Source of the DNA: Thalassomonas actiniarum
Lineage (GTDB): Bacteria > Pseudomonadota > Gammaproteobacteria > Enterobacterales > Alteromonadaceae
Direction of reading: 5' to 3'
DNA: 64,000 nucleotides
NCBI RefSeq assembly: GCF_000948975.2
Contig: NZ_CP059736.1
Span: 310,001 to 374,000, forward strand
A model generated the notes under the pieces. That model did no database searches. It saw nothing but the letters and a program-made list of their open reading frames with translations, and was not told where the DNA came from. Positions 15,630 through 23,671 of the stretch are shown one piece after another (position 1 is the stretch's first letter; the number at the start of each line of letters is the position of its first letter). The position numbers and the translations under genes are program-made.

Positions 15630-15639
15630 GGCGTTAAAT
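15584..15639 (+). other. attC site 7 (short)
   Basis: R'' ACATAAC (15584-15590) to R' GTTAAAT (15633-15639), 56 bp. It has a clean hairpin, CAGCCGACCGC..GCGTCGGCTG. It overlaps the 3' end of the cassette 7 gene. Confidence 0.82.
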
Positions 15640-15658
15640 TCATCCAATAGGTAGAGCA

Positions 15659-15991
15659 ATGCTCAGTTTTGAAGAGTCAATAAAATCTGTATTAGAGCAG
15701 GCACAGGGAATTTCAATTGAATCGGAAGGTTCTATCTATGTCCGTTCTACAGAGGGAAATAACTATTTCGCCGGTCACGTAAGCTCAGATGGTGCTGTTT
15801 CAGAAGAAGTTGAGTTTGGCAGTGATATAGATAAAGCAATCTCATACTTTATGTCTGAGAGAAAAAAGAAAACCATGGTTAAGAGTACTACCTTTAATTT
15901 GGCGCCAAAATTTAACAAGTGCAAATTAACCAAGTCAGGACACCCAAACATTGAATATTTTTGTCCCATAAAGCACCTCAAATTTAACTGA
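15659..15991 (+). CDS. Cassette 8: hypothetical protein, possibly altered at the C-terminus
   Basis: 110 aa, soluble. Residues 1-70 look like a compact acidic domain (SIYVRSTEGNNYFAGHV, EEVEFGSDIDKAISYFMSERKKK). The last 40 residues are basic and of different character (NLAPKFNKCKLTKSGHPN), so a small frameshift or a fusion may have replaced the original end. ATTTAAC near the stop (15982-15988) is the exact complement of the cassette's R' core, but the rest of the attC is degenerate. I recognise no family. Confidence 0.55.
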   Translation: MLSFEESIKSVLEQAQGISIESEGSIYVRSTEGNNYFAGHVSSDGAVSEEVEFGSDIDKAISYFMSERKKKTMVKSTTFNLAPKFNKCKLTKSGHPNIEYFCPIKHLKFN

Positions 15992-16025
15992 AATAAATTA
16001 TAGGTGGTGCACTTCTAAGTTGAAC
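15982..16025 (+). other. Degenerate terminal attC candidate
   Basis: R''-like ATTTAAC (15982-15988) and an R'-like GTTGAAC (16019-16025) are only 44 bp apart, with no complementary inner boxes. It may be a deleted attC at the end of the array, or chance. Confidence 0.3.
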
Positions 16026-16065
16026 ATGGGGGCTCTGGCTGCTTATTCAGTTTTTGGCTGTCCTG

Positions 16066-16090
16066 CTTTGCTTTGCTTTGCTTTGCTTTG
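16066..16090. repeat. Simple repeat (CTTTG)5
   Basis: Five perfect CTTTG units followed by imperfect CTCTG and CTTTG units, about 225 bases upstream of the chaperone gene. It could vary in length by slippage. It lies outside any gene. Confidence 0.75.
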
Positions 16091-16315
16091 CTCTGCTCTT
16101 TGCTTCATATTGAATTGTCTTAATCTCTCCTAAACCTCACTTGAAAAATAAAAACTCTTTTTAATCAATAGGTAATAAGCATAATGATTAAATAAGTTGT
16201 CAGCTATATGTATCCAGGCAGCTTGCGTATAAATAATTTGAAAAATTTTGCAACTACTTTCCATTGCTCGTTACTTACTGTGCAAACAATCTAGCGGAAC
16301 AAATCGGAAAATAGT

Positions 16316-16768
16316 ATGGAAAATAATGTAGAACAGCTTAGCCACTGGCTTAAAGACTTAGGCGACTTTCAACTCAATGATGAAGGCAATTGCTTTATGG
16401 TGTCAGAAAATAACGTGGAAGTGGCTATTCTTGGCCCTGAAAATGCCGACCGATTTTATATTAACTGTTTTCTTATAGAATTAAATGATGCCCAACGTGA
16501 TGCTGTGTTTGAATTGGCTTTAAGCCTTAACTCATATCAAGAGAAAACGCGTGGAGCAACTATTGCCTTGGATCAGGTCAATAATAGGTTAAACCTTTGC
16601 TATAGATTGGAGTACCAACATTGTAATTATCAGGAATTTGTTAATATTTTAAGCAATCTGATTGAGCTAACAAAAAAATTTCAAGTGCAATTTATTGAAT
16701 TAGGTCAGAACAGTACAGCACCGGCGATGCAATCAGCACCGGAAGATGCCTTGATGATGCGAGTTTAG
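16316..16768 (+). CDS. CesT/Tir-type secretion chaperone-like protein
   Basis: 150 aa, acidic, in the size range of class I type III secretion chaperones. The alpha/beta pattern fits CesT: helix 1 NVEQLSHWLKDLGDF, strands CFMVSENNVEVAILGP and RFYINCFLIELND, helix QRDAVFELALSLNSYQ, strand GATIALDQVNNRLNLCYRLEY, and final helix FVNILSNLIELTKKFQVQF. The immediately downstream gene encodes a large protein with a disordered N-terminus, the usual chaperone-effector order. No type III apparatus gene is in the window. GGAAA precedes the ATG. Confidence 0.72.
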   Translation: MENNVEQLSHWLKDLGDFQLNDEGNCFMVSENNVEVAILGPENADRFYINCFLIELNDAQRDAVFELALSLNSYQEKTRGATIALDQVNNRLNLCYRLEYQHCNYQEFVNILSNLIELTKKFQVQFIELGQNSTAPAMQSAPEDALMMRV

Positions 16769-16849
16769 GTTTATCTAAATTGCTACAAAGGCTATTTGCT
16801 TACAAGAGCCCACTTAAGGGTAACTAAAATTCGATAAAAAGGTAAAAAT
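16768..16849 (+). other. Short gap between chaperone and effector genes
   Basis: 82 bp without a clear terminator; AAGG precedes the effector ATG. The spacing supports co-transcription. Confidence 0.5.
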
Positions 16850-18535
16850 ATGTGTGATTCAAAAGCTCCACTAGCTCCAATGCCAATGTCAAAGGCTCCA
16901 ATGCCAATGTCAATGGCTCCAATGCCAATGCCAATGGCTCCAATGCCAATTAATAAGAGTGGGAATACTTTAGTCCCAGCTCCCCTACCCACACAAAATA
17001 AGGATGCTGACTCTTTACTTAGCCCTTCCCCTTTGACTTTGCCACCGCCGTTATTAGGTAAGAACGAATCAAAGGCGTTACATATTTCGCTATCTGCTCC
17101 TGTACTGCCTAATTCGAGTGATAGCTTGTCAGAAGCGGAAAAGTTGCAACAACAACATGGTCTTGTGTTCGAGGAAAGCGATGATAACTTCAGTGGGACA
17201 AGGAAGGAAATGCGTGCTCATCACCTTGCACATGGCAGTAAACTGCATACACATGCGGAGATAAATAATTATGTAAAAGCGAGTGGGTTGGAGAGTTTAC
17301 ATAACTCTCCTCGAACGGTCGCTATGGTGGATGAGTCATTGAGAACTATGCCGTCCAAAGATACAAGTTTATTGACAATACCAAAGTCTGAAAGGGCTGC
17401 AGCAATGAAAGAAATGTATAGTCAGATGCACTCCAGAATGGAAAAAATACAAGATACTATACAGCACCAGGTCAGAAATTTTGGTTTTGACCTTGGGATC
17501 GATCATTTGACACATAAAAAACATGATGGTGCTGAGCGCTTAGTGGCACGCTTTGAAACATTAATGAATCCGGCTAGAGTAATGACTAGCAACCATGAGA
17601 GATTTATACCAAATTCTGTGGGTACCAATCCTTTTGGAATAAAGGATCACGGTCAGATCATCTGCTGGAATGCTGCAACGGCAGCAATGTGCGGCTTCAT
17701 CAATGAGAGTATGAATCACGGAGAAGCACAGCAAGGGGTGAGGGAGTGGCTGTCGGAAATCCGAACTGATGGTAAACAAGCTAACAAGGGAGGGGCGCAC
17801 GATGCCCGTGGTTTTGCTTTCGCATTCGCAAAAGAGAGTGGCTACGATGTATCACCAGTCTACGACATGACCCCCTCAAAAGCAGATCTCAAGAAGCTAA
17901 CGACTCAAGAAAAAATAGACCAAACAGCAACAGATAAAGCTAATTGGGATAAGATACTGAAAGAACACGTCAAACCAGGGGATATAATATACGATTCAAC
18001 TGGTTCACATGTAATTAGCTACCTTGTTAAAGAAGATGGGTTGTTACAAGTTCAATCTAATGCTAAAGGGGTTGCTAAGCGGGACGTACAAATTACATCA
18101 GTGGACGAGATTACACCACCAAAACAATTTTTTATCTGTCGTCCTAATAGTGAAAGACTGGCTGCTCAAAACGAGGAAATTAGCCCTAACGACGAGAATT
18201 TTAAAGGATTAAAAACAACGACTCAAATCCATAAGGATTTGACTTTTGATCAACGTATGGCAATTAGAGATATCGGCCAAGCTATGCAACTAGGGGAGTC
18301 TGGAGACAGAGAAGAGCTATTGGAATTTGCATTCTCCAGAGCTTATAAAAAACACGAACATGATATAGATTACGTTAAAAGTGCAGTATCACTACATGCA
18401 AAAAATGCAGACGACATAGTGAAAAACCAAATGAAAGATTTCTGGGAACTGGACTTCCTTAATGAGGGTAACTATAAGAGTGCGCTTACGTTACTTCACG
18501 GATATTGTAACCTGGACGCAAGGGAGTCGAAATAA
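16850..18535 (+). CDS. Probable secreted effector with Cys/His enzyme-like core
   Basis: 561 aa. Residues 1-36 are a Met-Pro-Ala repeat (APMPMSK / APMPMSM units) and 37-100 are low-complexity and disordered, typical of a translocation and chaperone-binding region. A helical part follows. At 268-430 there is a domain with C272 (QIICWNAATAA) and H387 (GDIIYDSTGSHVISYLV), followed by LLQVQSN. Cys near a helix start and His in a strand is the order in papain/NlpC-like enzymes, so a Cys protease, amidase or acyltransferase is possible. The last 100 residues are helical. There is no signal peptide. I cannot name the family. Confidence 0.62.
   Translation: MCDSKAPLAPMPMSKAPMPMSMAPMPMPMAPMPINKSGNTLVPAPLPTQNKDADSLLSPSPLTLPPPLLGKNESKALHISLSAPVLPNSSDSLSEAEKLQQQHGLVFEESDDNFSGTRKEMRAHHLAHGSKLHTHAEINNYVKASGLESLHNSPRTVAMVDESLRTMPSKDTSLLTIPKSERAAAMKEMYSQMHSRMEKIQDTIQHQVRNFGFDLGIDHLTHKKHDGAERLVARFETLMNPARVMTSNHERFIPNSVGTNPFGIKDHGQIICWNAATAAMCGFINESMNHGEAQQGVREWLSEIRTDGKQANKGGAHDARGFAFAFAKESGYDVSPVYDMTPSKADLKKLTTQEKIDQTATDKANWDKILKEHVKPGDIIYDSTGSHVISYLVKEDGLLQVQSNAKGVAKRDVQITSVDEITPPKQFFICRPNSERLAAQNEEISPNDENFKGLKTTTQIHKDLTFDQRMAIRDIGQAMQLGESGDREELLEFAFSRAYKKHEHDIDYVKSAVSLHAKNADDIVKNQMKDFWELDFLNEGNYKSALTLLHGYCNLDARESK
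16868..16953 (+). repeat. Short in-frame tandem repeats encoding Met/Pro/Ala
   Basis: Repeated GCTCCAATGCCAATG units of 18-24 bp encode APMPM blocks at the effector N-terminus. All unit lengths are multiples of three, so changes in copy number would keep the frame. Confidence 0.8.
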
Positions 18536-19115
18536 TAGTAAAACTCAGGGGTCAGCAAGCCAATAGGATTATCTGTTTTGACTTTACGCTGACCCAGTTA
18601 GATTTCAGTTCGCGAGTCGCGGTGAAATTCAACCAAACAATATGAAAAATTTTGCAAAAGCATGTGCAAGCATGGACACCCAAACCTTGGTAAATGTGAA
18701 AAACTGAACTACCTTTGTGTCACGGTTATTTTTACTGGCAATGGTGTTTCAAAATTTGAAGATTTTAAGACTGCCCTTAATATTTATTAAGGGCAGTTCC
18801 GTGCGCATTGCAGACATTAGCAGTAGAAACTCCTTCATATATTTCCTAATGATTTTAAAAGCTTATTTATTGCTTCATGTCAAAGTTTAGGGATATTCGT
18901 TTGTGAATATCCCGTACTTTTGATACTTTTGCCAACCAGGGAAAAGGTATAAAATTTGACGAATCGTTTTTATTTGAGCATTCAATAACGCAGACGGCTA
19001 TTTACCGGCTTAGCCTATGGGAGCTTAGGTATAATAACTAACTCTACATGTTTCTTAAAATCAATAACTTAAAAATAAGCAGATCCAGAAGTCACTTTAG
19101 GAAAGGAATATAGCT
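18536..19115. other. Intergenic region with hairpins
   Basis: No gene. It contains an 8-bp inverted pair GGGTCAGC / GCTGACCC (about 18549-18594) just after the effector, a perfect 12-bp hairpin at 18770-18797, and a GGGATATTCG...CGAATATCCC-like pair near 18891-18922. The promoter of the lipoprotein gene should lie at its right end. Confidence 0.5.
18770..18797. repeat. Perfect 12-bp hairpin
   Basis: ACTGCCCTTAAT / ATTAAGGGCAGT around a 4-nt loop. No T-run follows; TTCCGTGCG comes next, a string also found near 8838 and (TTCCGTGC) near 22719. It may be debris of a small mobile element. Confidence 0.6.
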
Positions 19116-20567
19116 ATGTGGATACTACAAAAAACATCAAGGATATTGTTTAGCAGTACACTATTGCTTTTAACCGCCTGTGGAGGCAGCGGAAATTCCG
19201 GGAATACAGGATTAGATACAACCCCGCCGGTTATTACCCTTCATGGTGACAGCACAATAACCTTGCCTCTGGGAAGAAGTTATAGTGAGCCAGGGGCAAG
19301 TGCTAACGATAATGAAGATGGCGTTGTTGAGGTTGCCATTTCAGGCGCTATTGATACCAGTACTTTAGGTAATTACACCCTTACCTATACCGCAAAAGAC
19401 ACTGCCGGCAATAGCGCGAGTATAACCCGTGATGTTATTGTCGCAGCTCCCAGACCTTTTATCACCACATGGGAAACCAATGTCAACGGTAAAGCCTTTT
19501 CAGACGATAATCAAATTATGATAGATACTGATGGCACGGGATATGACTATCAGGTCGACTGGGGTGACGGCACCGTTGATGAACATGTTACCGGTGATAT
19601 CGTACACACTTACGCTGCACAAGGTACCTATACCGTGACAATAAACGGTAGTTTCCCTCAACTTTATTTTGAAGCACCTATTGACGAATACTATAACCTT
19701 TATAGCAGTGACCACAACAAGCTACGTTCAATCGAGCAATGGGGCGATATTCAGTGGCGGTCAATGCATCGTGCTTTTGCAGGCTGTAAATCCCTGGTCG
19801 GTAATGCAACGGATAAACCTGATTTGTCAAATGTGAGTAACATGAGCTCTATGTTTGAGGGGGCTGAAATATTTAATCAGGACCTAAGCAGCTGGGATGT
19901 TTCTAATGTCACGAATATGAGTGCTATGTTCTTTGAGGCCAAGGTCTTTAATCAGGCACTAAGCAGCTGGGATGTATCGAATGTTACCGACATGAGCGAC
20001 ATGTTCTTTCTTGCCGGGGCCTTCAATCAAGACCTAAACAGCTGGGATGTATCGAATGTTACCGATATGAACGGCATGTTTTCTTTTGCTGAGGCCTTCA
20101 ATCAAGACCTAAACAGCTGGGATGTATCTAAGGTCACGAATATGGGCCATATGTTCTCTCAGGCCAAGGTCTTTAATCAGGATCTAAGCAACTGGGATGT
20201 ATCGAATGTCACGGAAATGGGCGCTATGTTCTTTGAGGCCAAGGCCTTTAATCAGGATCTAAGCAACTGGGATGTATCCAATGTCATGTCTATGCACAGC
20301 ATGTTCAGGAATGCCAGTAACTTCAACCAGGATCTAAGCAGTTGGGATGTATCAAATGCCACGAATCTGTTCTGGATGTTTGAGGGAGTAACACTTTCAA
20401 CCGAGAATTATGACGCATTACTGACAGGTTGGCTTAACTTTCCTTTGCAGCACAATATTGCTTTTCACGCCGGCAATAGTCAATATTCAAATTCAGCACA
20501 AAGCGCCAGAGATGTTCTCACGGCTACCTATGGCTGGAACATCAGCGACGGTGGTGTTGCCAATTAA
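19116..20567 (+). CDS. BspA/DUF285-repeat surface lipoprotein
   Basis: 483 aa. Lipoprotein signal with lipobox LLTACG (Cys at about residue 22), then a Gly/Ser linker. Residues about 33-112 form a DUF5011/HYR-like Ig domain (PPVITLHGDSTITLPLG...). A PKD-like part follows (VDWGDGTVDEHV...IVHTYAAQGTYTVTI). From about 245 on there are about eight 25-residue DUF285 repeats, each of the form SSWDVSNVTNMSxMF plus AFNQDL. Such proteins are surface-anchored adhesin-like LRR proteins. It stands alone between converging genes. Confidence 0.88.
   Translation: MWILQKTSRILFSSTLLLLTACGGSGNSGNTGLDTTPPVITLHGDSTITLPLGRSYSEPGASANDNEDGVVEVAISGAIDTSTLGNYTLTYTAKDTAGNSASITRDVIVAAPRPFITTWETNVNGKAFSDDNQIMIDTDGTGYDYQVDWGDGTVDEHVTGDIVHTYAAQGTYTVTINGSFPQLYFEAPIDEYYNLYSSDHNKLRSIEQWGDIQWRSMHRAFAGCKSLVGNATDKPDLSNVSNMSSMFEGAEIFNQDLSSWDVSNVTNMSAMFFEAKVFNQALSSWDVSNVTDMSDMFFLAGAFNQDLNSWDVSNVTDMNGMFSFAEAFNQDLNSWDVSKVTNMGHMFSQAKVFNQDLSNWDVSNVTEMGAMFFEAKAFNQDLSNWDVSNVMSMHSMFRNASNFNQDLSSWDVSNATNLFWMFEGVTLSTENYDALLTGWLNFPLQHNIAFHAGNSQYSNSAQSARDVLTATYGWNISDGGVAN
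19845..20370 (+). repeat. 75-bp tandem repeats of the DUF285 region
   Basis: Seven to eight near-identical 75-bp units built around CAGCTGGGATGTATCGAATG. The DNA identity is high between some units, which suggests recent duplication or gene conversion. Confidence 0.8.
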
Positions 20568-20813
20568 GTTGATCATGCAAAATGTGAATGTTCAGGCAGC
20601 GTTTTTTTTAAATGTAGACTGAGGTGATAAATATTGGGATCAATCCCTCAATATTTATCCTACATTATTTGCTGTTGGCTCCTAAAATGAGCGAAGTGCG
20701 TATGCCACATTGATTGCAGCTAATGTCTTGAAAGCGTCCATGCTTGCTAATTATTTGCGCTGGTCATATATCTGTAGCTGGTGAAAGTGCTAAAGCATCA
20801 TCTACTTCAACTA

Positions 20814-22268
20814 TCACATATTGACATCATAGGTTTTATTCATGACTTCAACAGAGATATTGTTATTTCGGTTGAAAGCAACAATTCGCTTGACCTTAAG
20901 TTGCTTACTTCGGACAAAATCAATAAAGGTTTTTGTGTAACTTGGTACTACCTTAGCAATGCTATTATCGTAAGGAATGTGAAGAAAGTCTGCTTGAAAA
21001 ATAATCCCGCTGTCTTTGAAATATGCAAAGCTTTGTCTTTTTGAGTGCATATTTTCCAATACATAAAAATGTGCACCATCAATAATTTGCTCATGTTCAA
21101 TTGTTTGAAACTTGAATCTGGCGATATCGTCAGCAAAGCGCGGGTAGGCCTTGATGGCAGAAATACTATATTCATCGGCAAGTATCTCAATACCCTGATC
21201 CACAAAGACTTTGAGACCATCAATTTGATCTCCGTGAGGATGGGTAACATAAACTGAGGTGATTTTCTTATTTGGAAACAGGTCAAGAATAAGCTTGATA
21301 GTTTTTTCTGCTAAATCGGAATCTTCAGTTGCACCATATACCGCAATTTTATCACCATTTACTTTAAACAAGCTATTTTGATAGGCTGAAGCATCGGTCA
21401 CAAGATATAGGTCTTGTGCAATTTCTTTTGACACTAAAACCCCGTCCCATTTAGGGATTTTGGAGTCATATCCTTCTGGAACTTGAAGTTTGCCAGGGTC
21501 CACTCTATCAATGATTTCAAAGTGATCATTGAAGGTTATATAGGTTGGTTCTGTTGTTCCTTCAAAATATTTGTGTATGGTTCTGGCATAGGTTAAACCT
21601 CTAGTCGTTTGATAGTCACTATAGACAAAAACGCCACTTTGGCCCCCCTTGTTGATCGACACGAGCTGCAATGGATTGTGACTAAATTTATAATCGATAA
21701 CATTATCGTCAGAAATTTTATGGGTGAGCGTTGTGTTTCCCGATATGCTGTCCTGGTGAAGTGTCATATTTTCCTCAATATTGGCTTCTTCAAAGAGAGG
21801 CCTTACTGCCAGAAAGTCGAAATTCATGACAATATGGTTTTTAAACATATCAAAGTAATCCATGCCTCTGCTGAGACTAGCTTTCCCTATGATCGTGGCA
21901 CTTCTTTCATAAAAAAAGCTTTGTGTATCATTCTGCATTTTAACTCTGTCGTATAGCCGCCCACCTGCATAATAAAGGACATCGTTATCGTAAAAATGCT
22001 TTCTTGCCAGATCCACCTCAGCCGATCTTACCGACATGTATACGTTTGGTGTTTTATAGTCCCAATAATTAAGGTCTCTATATTGTTTGTTTGTGAAGTG
22101 CTGATTCAGTGCGAAGGCTTTAATTGACAGTGTTTTTTGATAGTGTGTTTTGAGCTTAGCGACAAACTCTTCTGCCTCTTCGGCTAATGCTGTTGGTATC
22201 GTGATGGTGAATAATGTCATGCAAGCAAATGCAAAGGTGCGTGAATAACGTGTTAGGTTAACTTTCAT
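20814..22268 (-). CDS. Exported metallo-beta-lactamase-fold protein
   Basis: 484 aa with a signal peptide (FACMTLFTITIPTALAEE). The first 250 residues are beta-rich and unassigned. The C-terminal part from about 280 has the MBL fold: LYLVTDASAYQNSLFKVNGDKIAVYGA, then THPHGDQIDGL, a variant HxHxDQ metal motif in which the usual second-metal His is Gln. IIFQADFLHIPYDN is the later Asp region. Metal binding is therefore likely but altered. AAGGA precedes the ATG. It converges with the lipoprotein gene. The substrate is unknown. Confidence 0.8.
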   Translation of the reverse strand: MKVNLTRYSRTFAFACMTLFTITIPTALAEEAEEFVAKLKTHYQKTLSIKAFALNQHFTNKQYRDLNYWDYKTPNVYMSVRSAEVDLARKHFYDNDVLYYAGGRLYDRVKMQNDTQSFFYERSATIIGKASLSRGMDYFDMFKNHIVMNFDFLAVRPLFEEANIEENMTLHQDSISGNTTLTHKISDDNVIDYKFSHNPLQLVSINKGGQSGVFVYSDYQTTRGLTYARTIHKYFEGTTEPTYITFNDHFEIIDRVDPGKLQVPEGYDSKIPKWDGVLVSKEIAQDLYLVTDASAYQNSLFKVNGDKIAVYGATEDSDLAEKTIKLILDLFPNKKITSVYVTHPHGDQIDGLKVFVDQGIEILADEYSISAIKAYPRFADDIARFKFQTIEHEQIIDGAHFYVLENMHSKRQSFAYFKDSGIIFQADFLHIPYDNSIAKVVPSYTKTFIDFVRSKQLKVKRIVAFNRNNNISVEVMNKTYDVNM

Positions 22269-22841
22269 CGGTAATTCCTTATTGTTATTTAGGTTAGATC
22301 ATCCGTGCCAAATAAAAAATGGTCAGTTTGGCGTAAAAATATTGTTGGACCAAGAGGCACAGGATGGCTAGCGCTTATCAACCAGACAGTCTTAATTAGG
22401 GCTAATATAGGTTTTCGTTTAACGTTAAAACAGGCAGGTTATGTAAAAATGCGAAGCGTGAAATTTTACAAAAGTTTACATGCGGTTTTGCTGAAATATT
22501 GTAGCTTGAACAATTAGGCTTCTACTCCCATGGAAAGAAGCTGCATATTTAACAGAAAATAAGGTAGCGCGAATGTCAGCTTAGAGGAACAAAACAGCCC
22601 TACAGAATAAGTGCCTTGATATCACTAAAGGGTCGGCTTTGTGGCATTCATTGCTCTTTAGTAAATGCTGAAAAAATTCCTTGAACCGATAATTTGGTAT
22701 CATATTCATTCAGGGCCGTTCCGTGCCTTAGCTGATATTTGTTGCTTGTCATTGATATTGGCTGCTACGAGCGAGGCGCAGGCATTCTGGTAGAGTCGAA
22801 TAATGATATAATGGCACTTGTTGTTTGAATTAGGTCAGTTA
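22269..22841. other. Intergenic region before the mercury operon
   Basis: No convincing gene; a GTG-initiated 70-codon frame at 22305-22517 has no ribosome site and a composition unlike its neighbours. The string GCCGTTCCGTGCC near 22714 recalls the element debris at 18.8 kb. A merR promoter should lie near the right end (TAATGATATAATGG at 22801-22814 contains a good TATAAT). Confidence 0.45.
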
Positions 22842-23219
22842 ATGAAAACCATCGGAAAACTAGCTAAAGAGTTAGATATTAATGTTGAGACAATTCGCTT
22901 TTATGAACGTAAGGGACTGATTGAACAGCCTTTGAAGCCAGAAAATGGTTATCGTCTCTATAGTAATGCTATTGAACATCAGCTTAAATTCATTCTAAAA
23001 GCTAAAGCCTTGGGGTTTACACTTAATGAAATTTTGTCTCTTATGTCGCTTAGCGGGAACTGTGCTGATGTTGAGTTAATGGGATTGCAAAAACTCCAGC
23101 TTATTCGCAATAAAATTAACGACCTGCGGAGGTTGGAAAAAGTGATTCAGGAAATGACTGACTCCTGTAAATCAAATCAAGACCCTAATACCTGTCCCAT
23201 TATCAATGCATTAAAATAG
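22842..23219 (+). CDS. merR: Mercury-responsive MerR regulator
   Basis: 125 aa starting at the ATG at 22842. The winged HTH is IGKLAKELDINVETIRFYERKGLI. The three mercury ligands are in place: C74 (SGNCADVEL), C109 (DSCKSNQ) and C118 (NTCPIINAL), the same pattern as the ligands of Tn501/Tn21 MerR. The protein binds the merC promoter downstream, repressing it without mercury and untwisting it with Hg(II). It is a little shorter than Tn21 MerR (144 aa). It is encoded in the same direction as its target rather than divergently, which is less usual for Gram-negative mer operons. Confidence 0.92.
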   Translation: MKTIGKLAKELDINVETIRFYERKGLIEQPLKPENGYRLYSNAIEHQLKFILKAKALGFTLNEILSLMSLSGNCADVELMGLQKLQLIRNKINDLRRLEKVIQEMTDSCKSNQDPNTCPIINALK

Positions 23220-23222
23220 TCA

Positions 23223-23254
23223 TTGACTCCGTACCAATATACGGAGTTTAAACT
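23223..23254 (+). promoter_or_regulatory. MerR-type operator/promoter of merC
   Basis: -35 TTGACT (23223-23228) and -10 TAAACT (23249-23254) with a long spacer of about 20 bp. A perfect dyad CTCCGTA-6-TACGGAG (23227-23246) fills the spacer. The long spacer with a central dyad is the hallmark of MerR-activated promoters. Confidence 0.9.
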
Positions 23255-23281
23255 ACCTGAAAAAGATTCAGGTATTTAGCT

Positions 23282-23671
23282 ATGATTAACAAACTTTTGG
23301 ATAAAGTTGGCTCTGGAGGAGTGTGGTTAGCGGCGCTAAGCTGCACCGCTTGTTTTCCTGCTCTGGGTTCTCTGGCCTCTGCTTTAGGACTTGGTTTCCT
23401 CTCTCATTTTGAAGGAATAGCCGTAAACACTGTATTGCCTTTGTTTGCTTCCCTCGCATTGCTGGTTAATTTGTATAACTGGTATCAATATAAAAATTTA
23501 ATTAGAGGCATACTAAGTGTGATTGGCCCTATAGCGGTACTGTTGACACTTTACCCTTTGTGGCAATACGAGTGGAGCACATACCTATTTTATTTTAGCA
23601 TCACTTTGATGGTGGTGATGTCTATTACAGATATTGTAAAGCCTGTTAGGGAGCCTGTATGCAAGCTGTAG
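23282..23671 (+). CDS. merC: MerC-type mercuric ion transporter
   Basis: 129 aa, four membrane segments, with the inner-membrane Cys pair C21/C24 in the first (ALSCTACFPALGSLASALG), which takes up Hg(II). The FLSHFEG loop is a MerC hallmark. A last Cys (VCKL) is near the C-terminus. It lies directly behind the MerR-type promoter. Without a mercuric reductase in the window, Hg(II) brought in would need to be handled elsewhere or by the next small protein. Confidence 0.9.
   Translation: MINKLLDKVGSGGVWLAALSCTACFPALGSLASALGLGFLSHFEGIAVNTVLPLFASLALLVNLYNWYQYKNLIRGILSVIGPIAVLLTLYPLWQYEWSTYLFYFSITLMVVMSITDIVKPVREPVCKL

Larger units (their letters stand above)
10410..16025 (+). other. Integron gene-cassette cluster without integrase (CALIN-like)
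   Basis: Eight consecutive units, each mostly one short plus-strand gene followed by an attC site, start at a lone R' core (GTTAGGT, 10410-10416). The R'' box of each attC is the exact or one-mismatch complement of the R' box at the start of the same cassette: GTTAGGT/ACCTAAC, GTTAGCT/AGCTAAC, GTTATGT/ACATAAC (twice) and GTTAAAT/ATTTAAC are exact. This is what cassette circles predict. Given the orientation, an integrase should lie to the left, but only ordinary genes and the IS are there. A group II intron sits inside the fourth attC. Confidence 0.85.

Noticed and set aside
16066-16090. CTTTG repeat as a phase-variable switch within a gene
   Set aside because: The repeat is outside any frame and about 225 bases from the next ATG, so a translational switch is not supported.
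22305-22517. 70-codon plus-strand frame with GTG start
   Set aside because: No Shine-Dalgarno site and no recognisable pattern; it runs through an AT-rich intergenic region.
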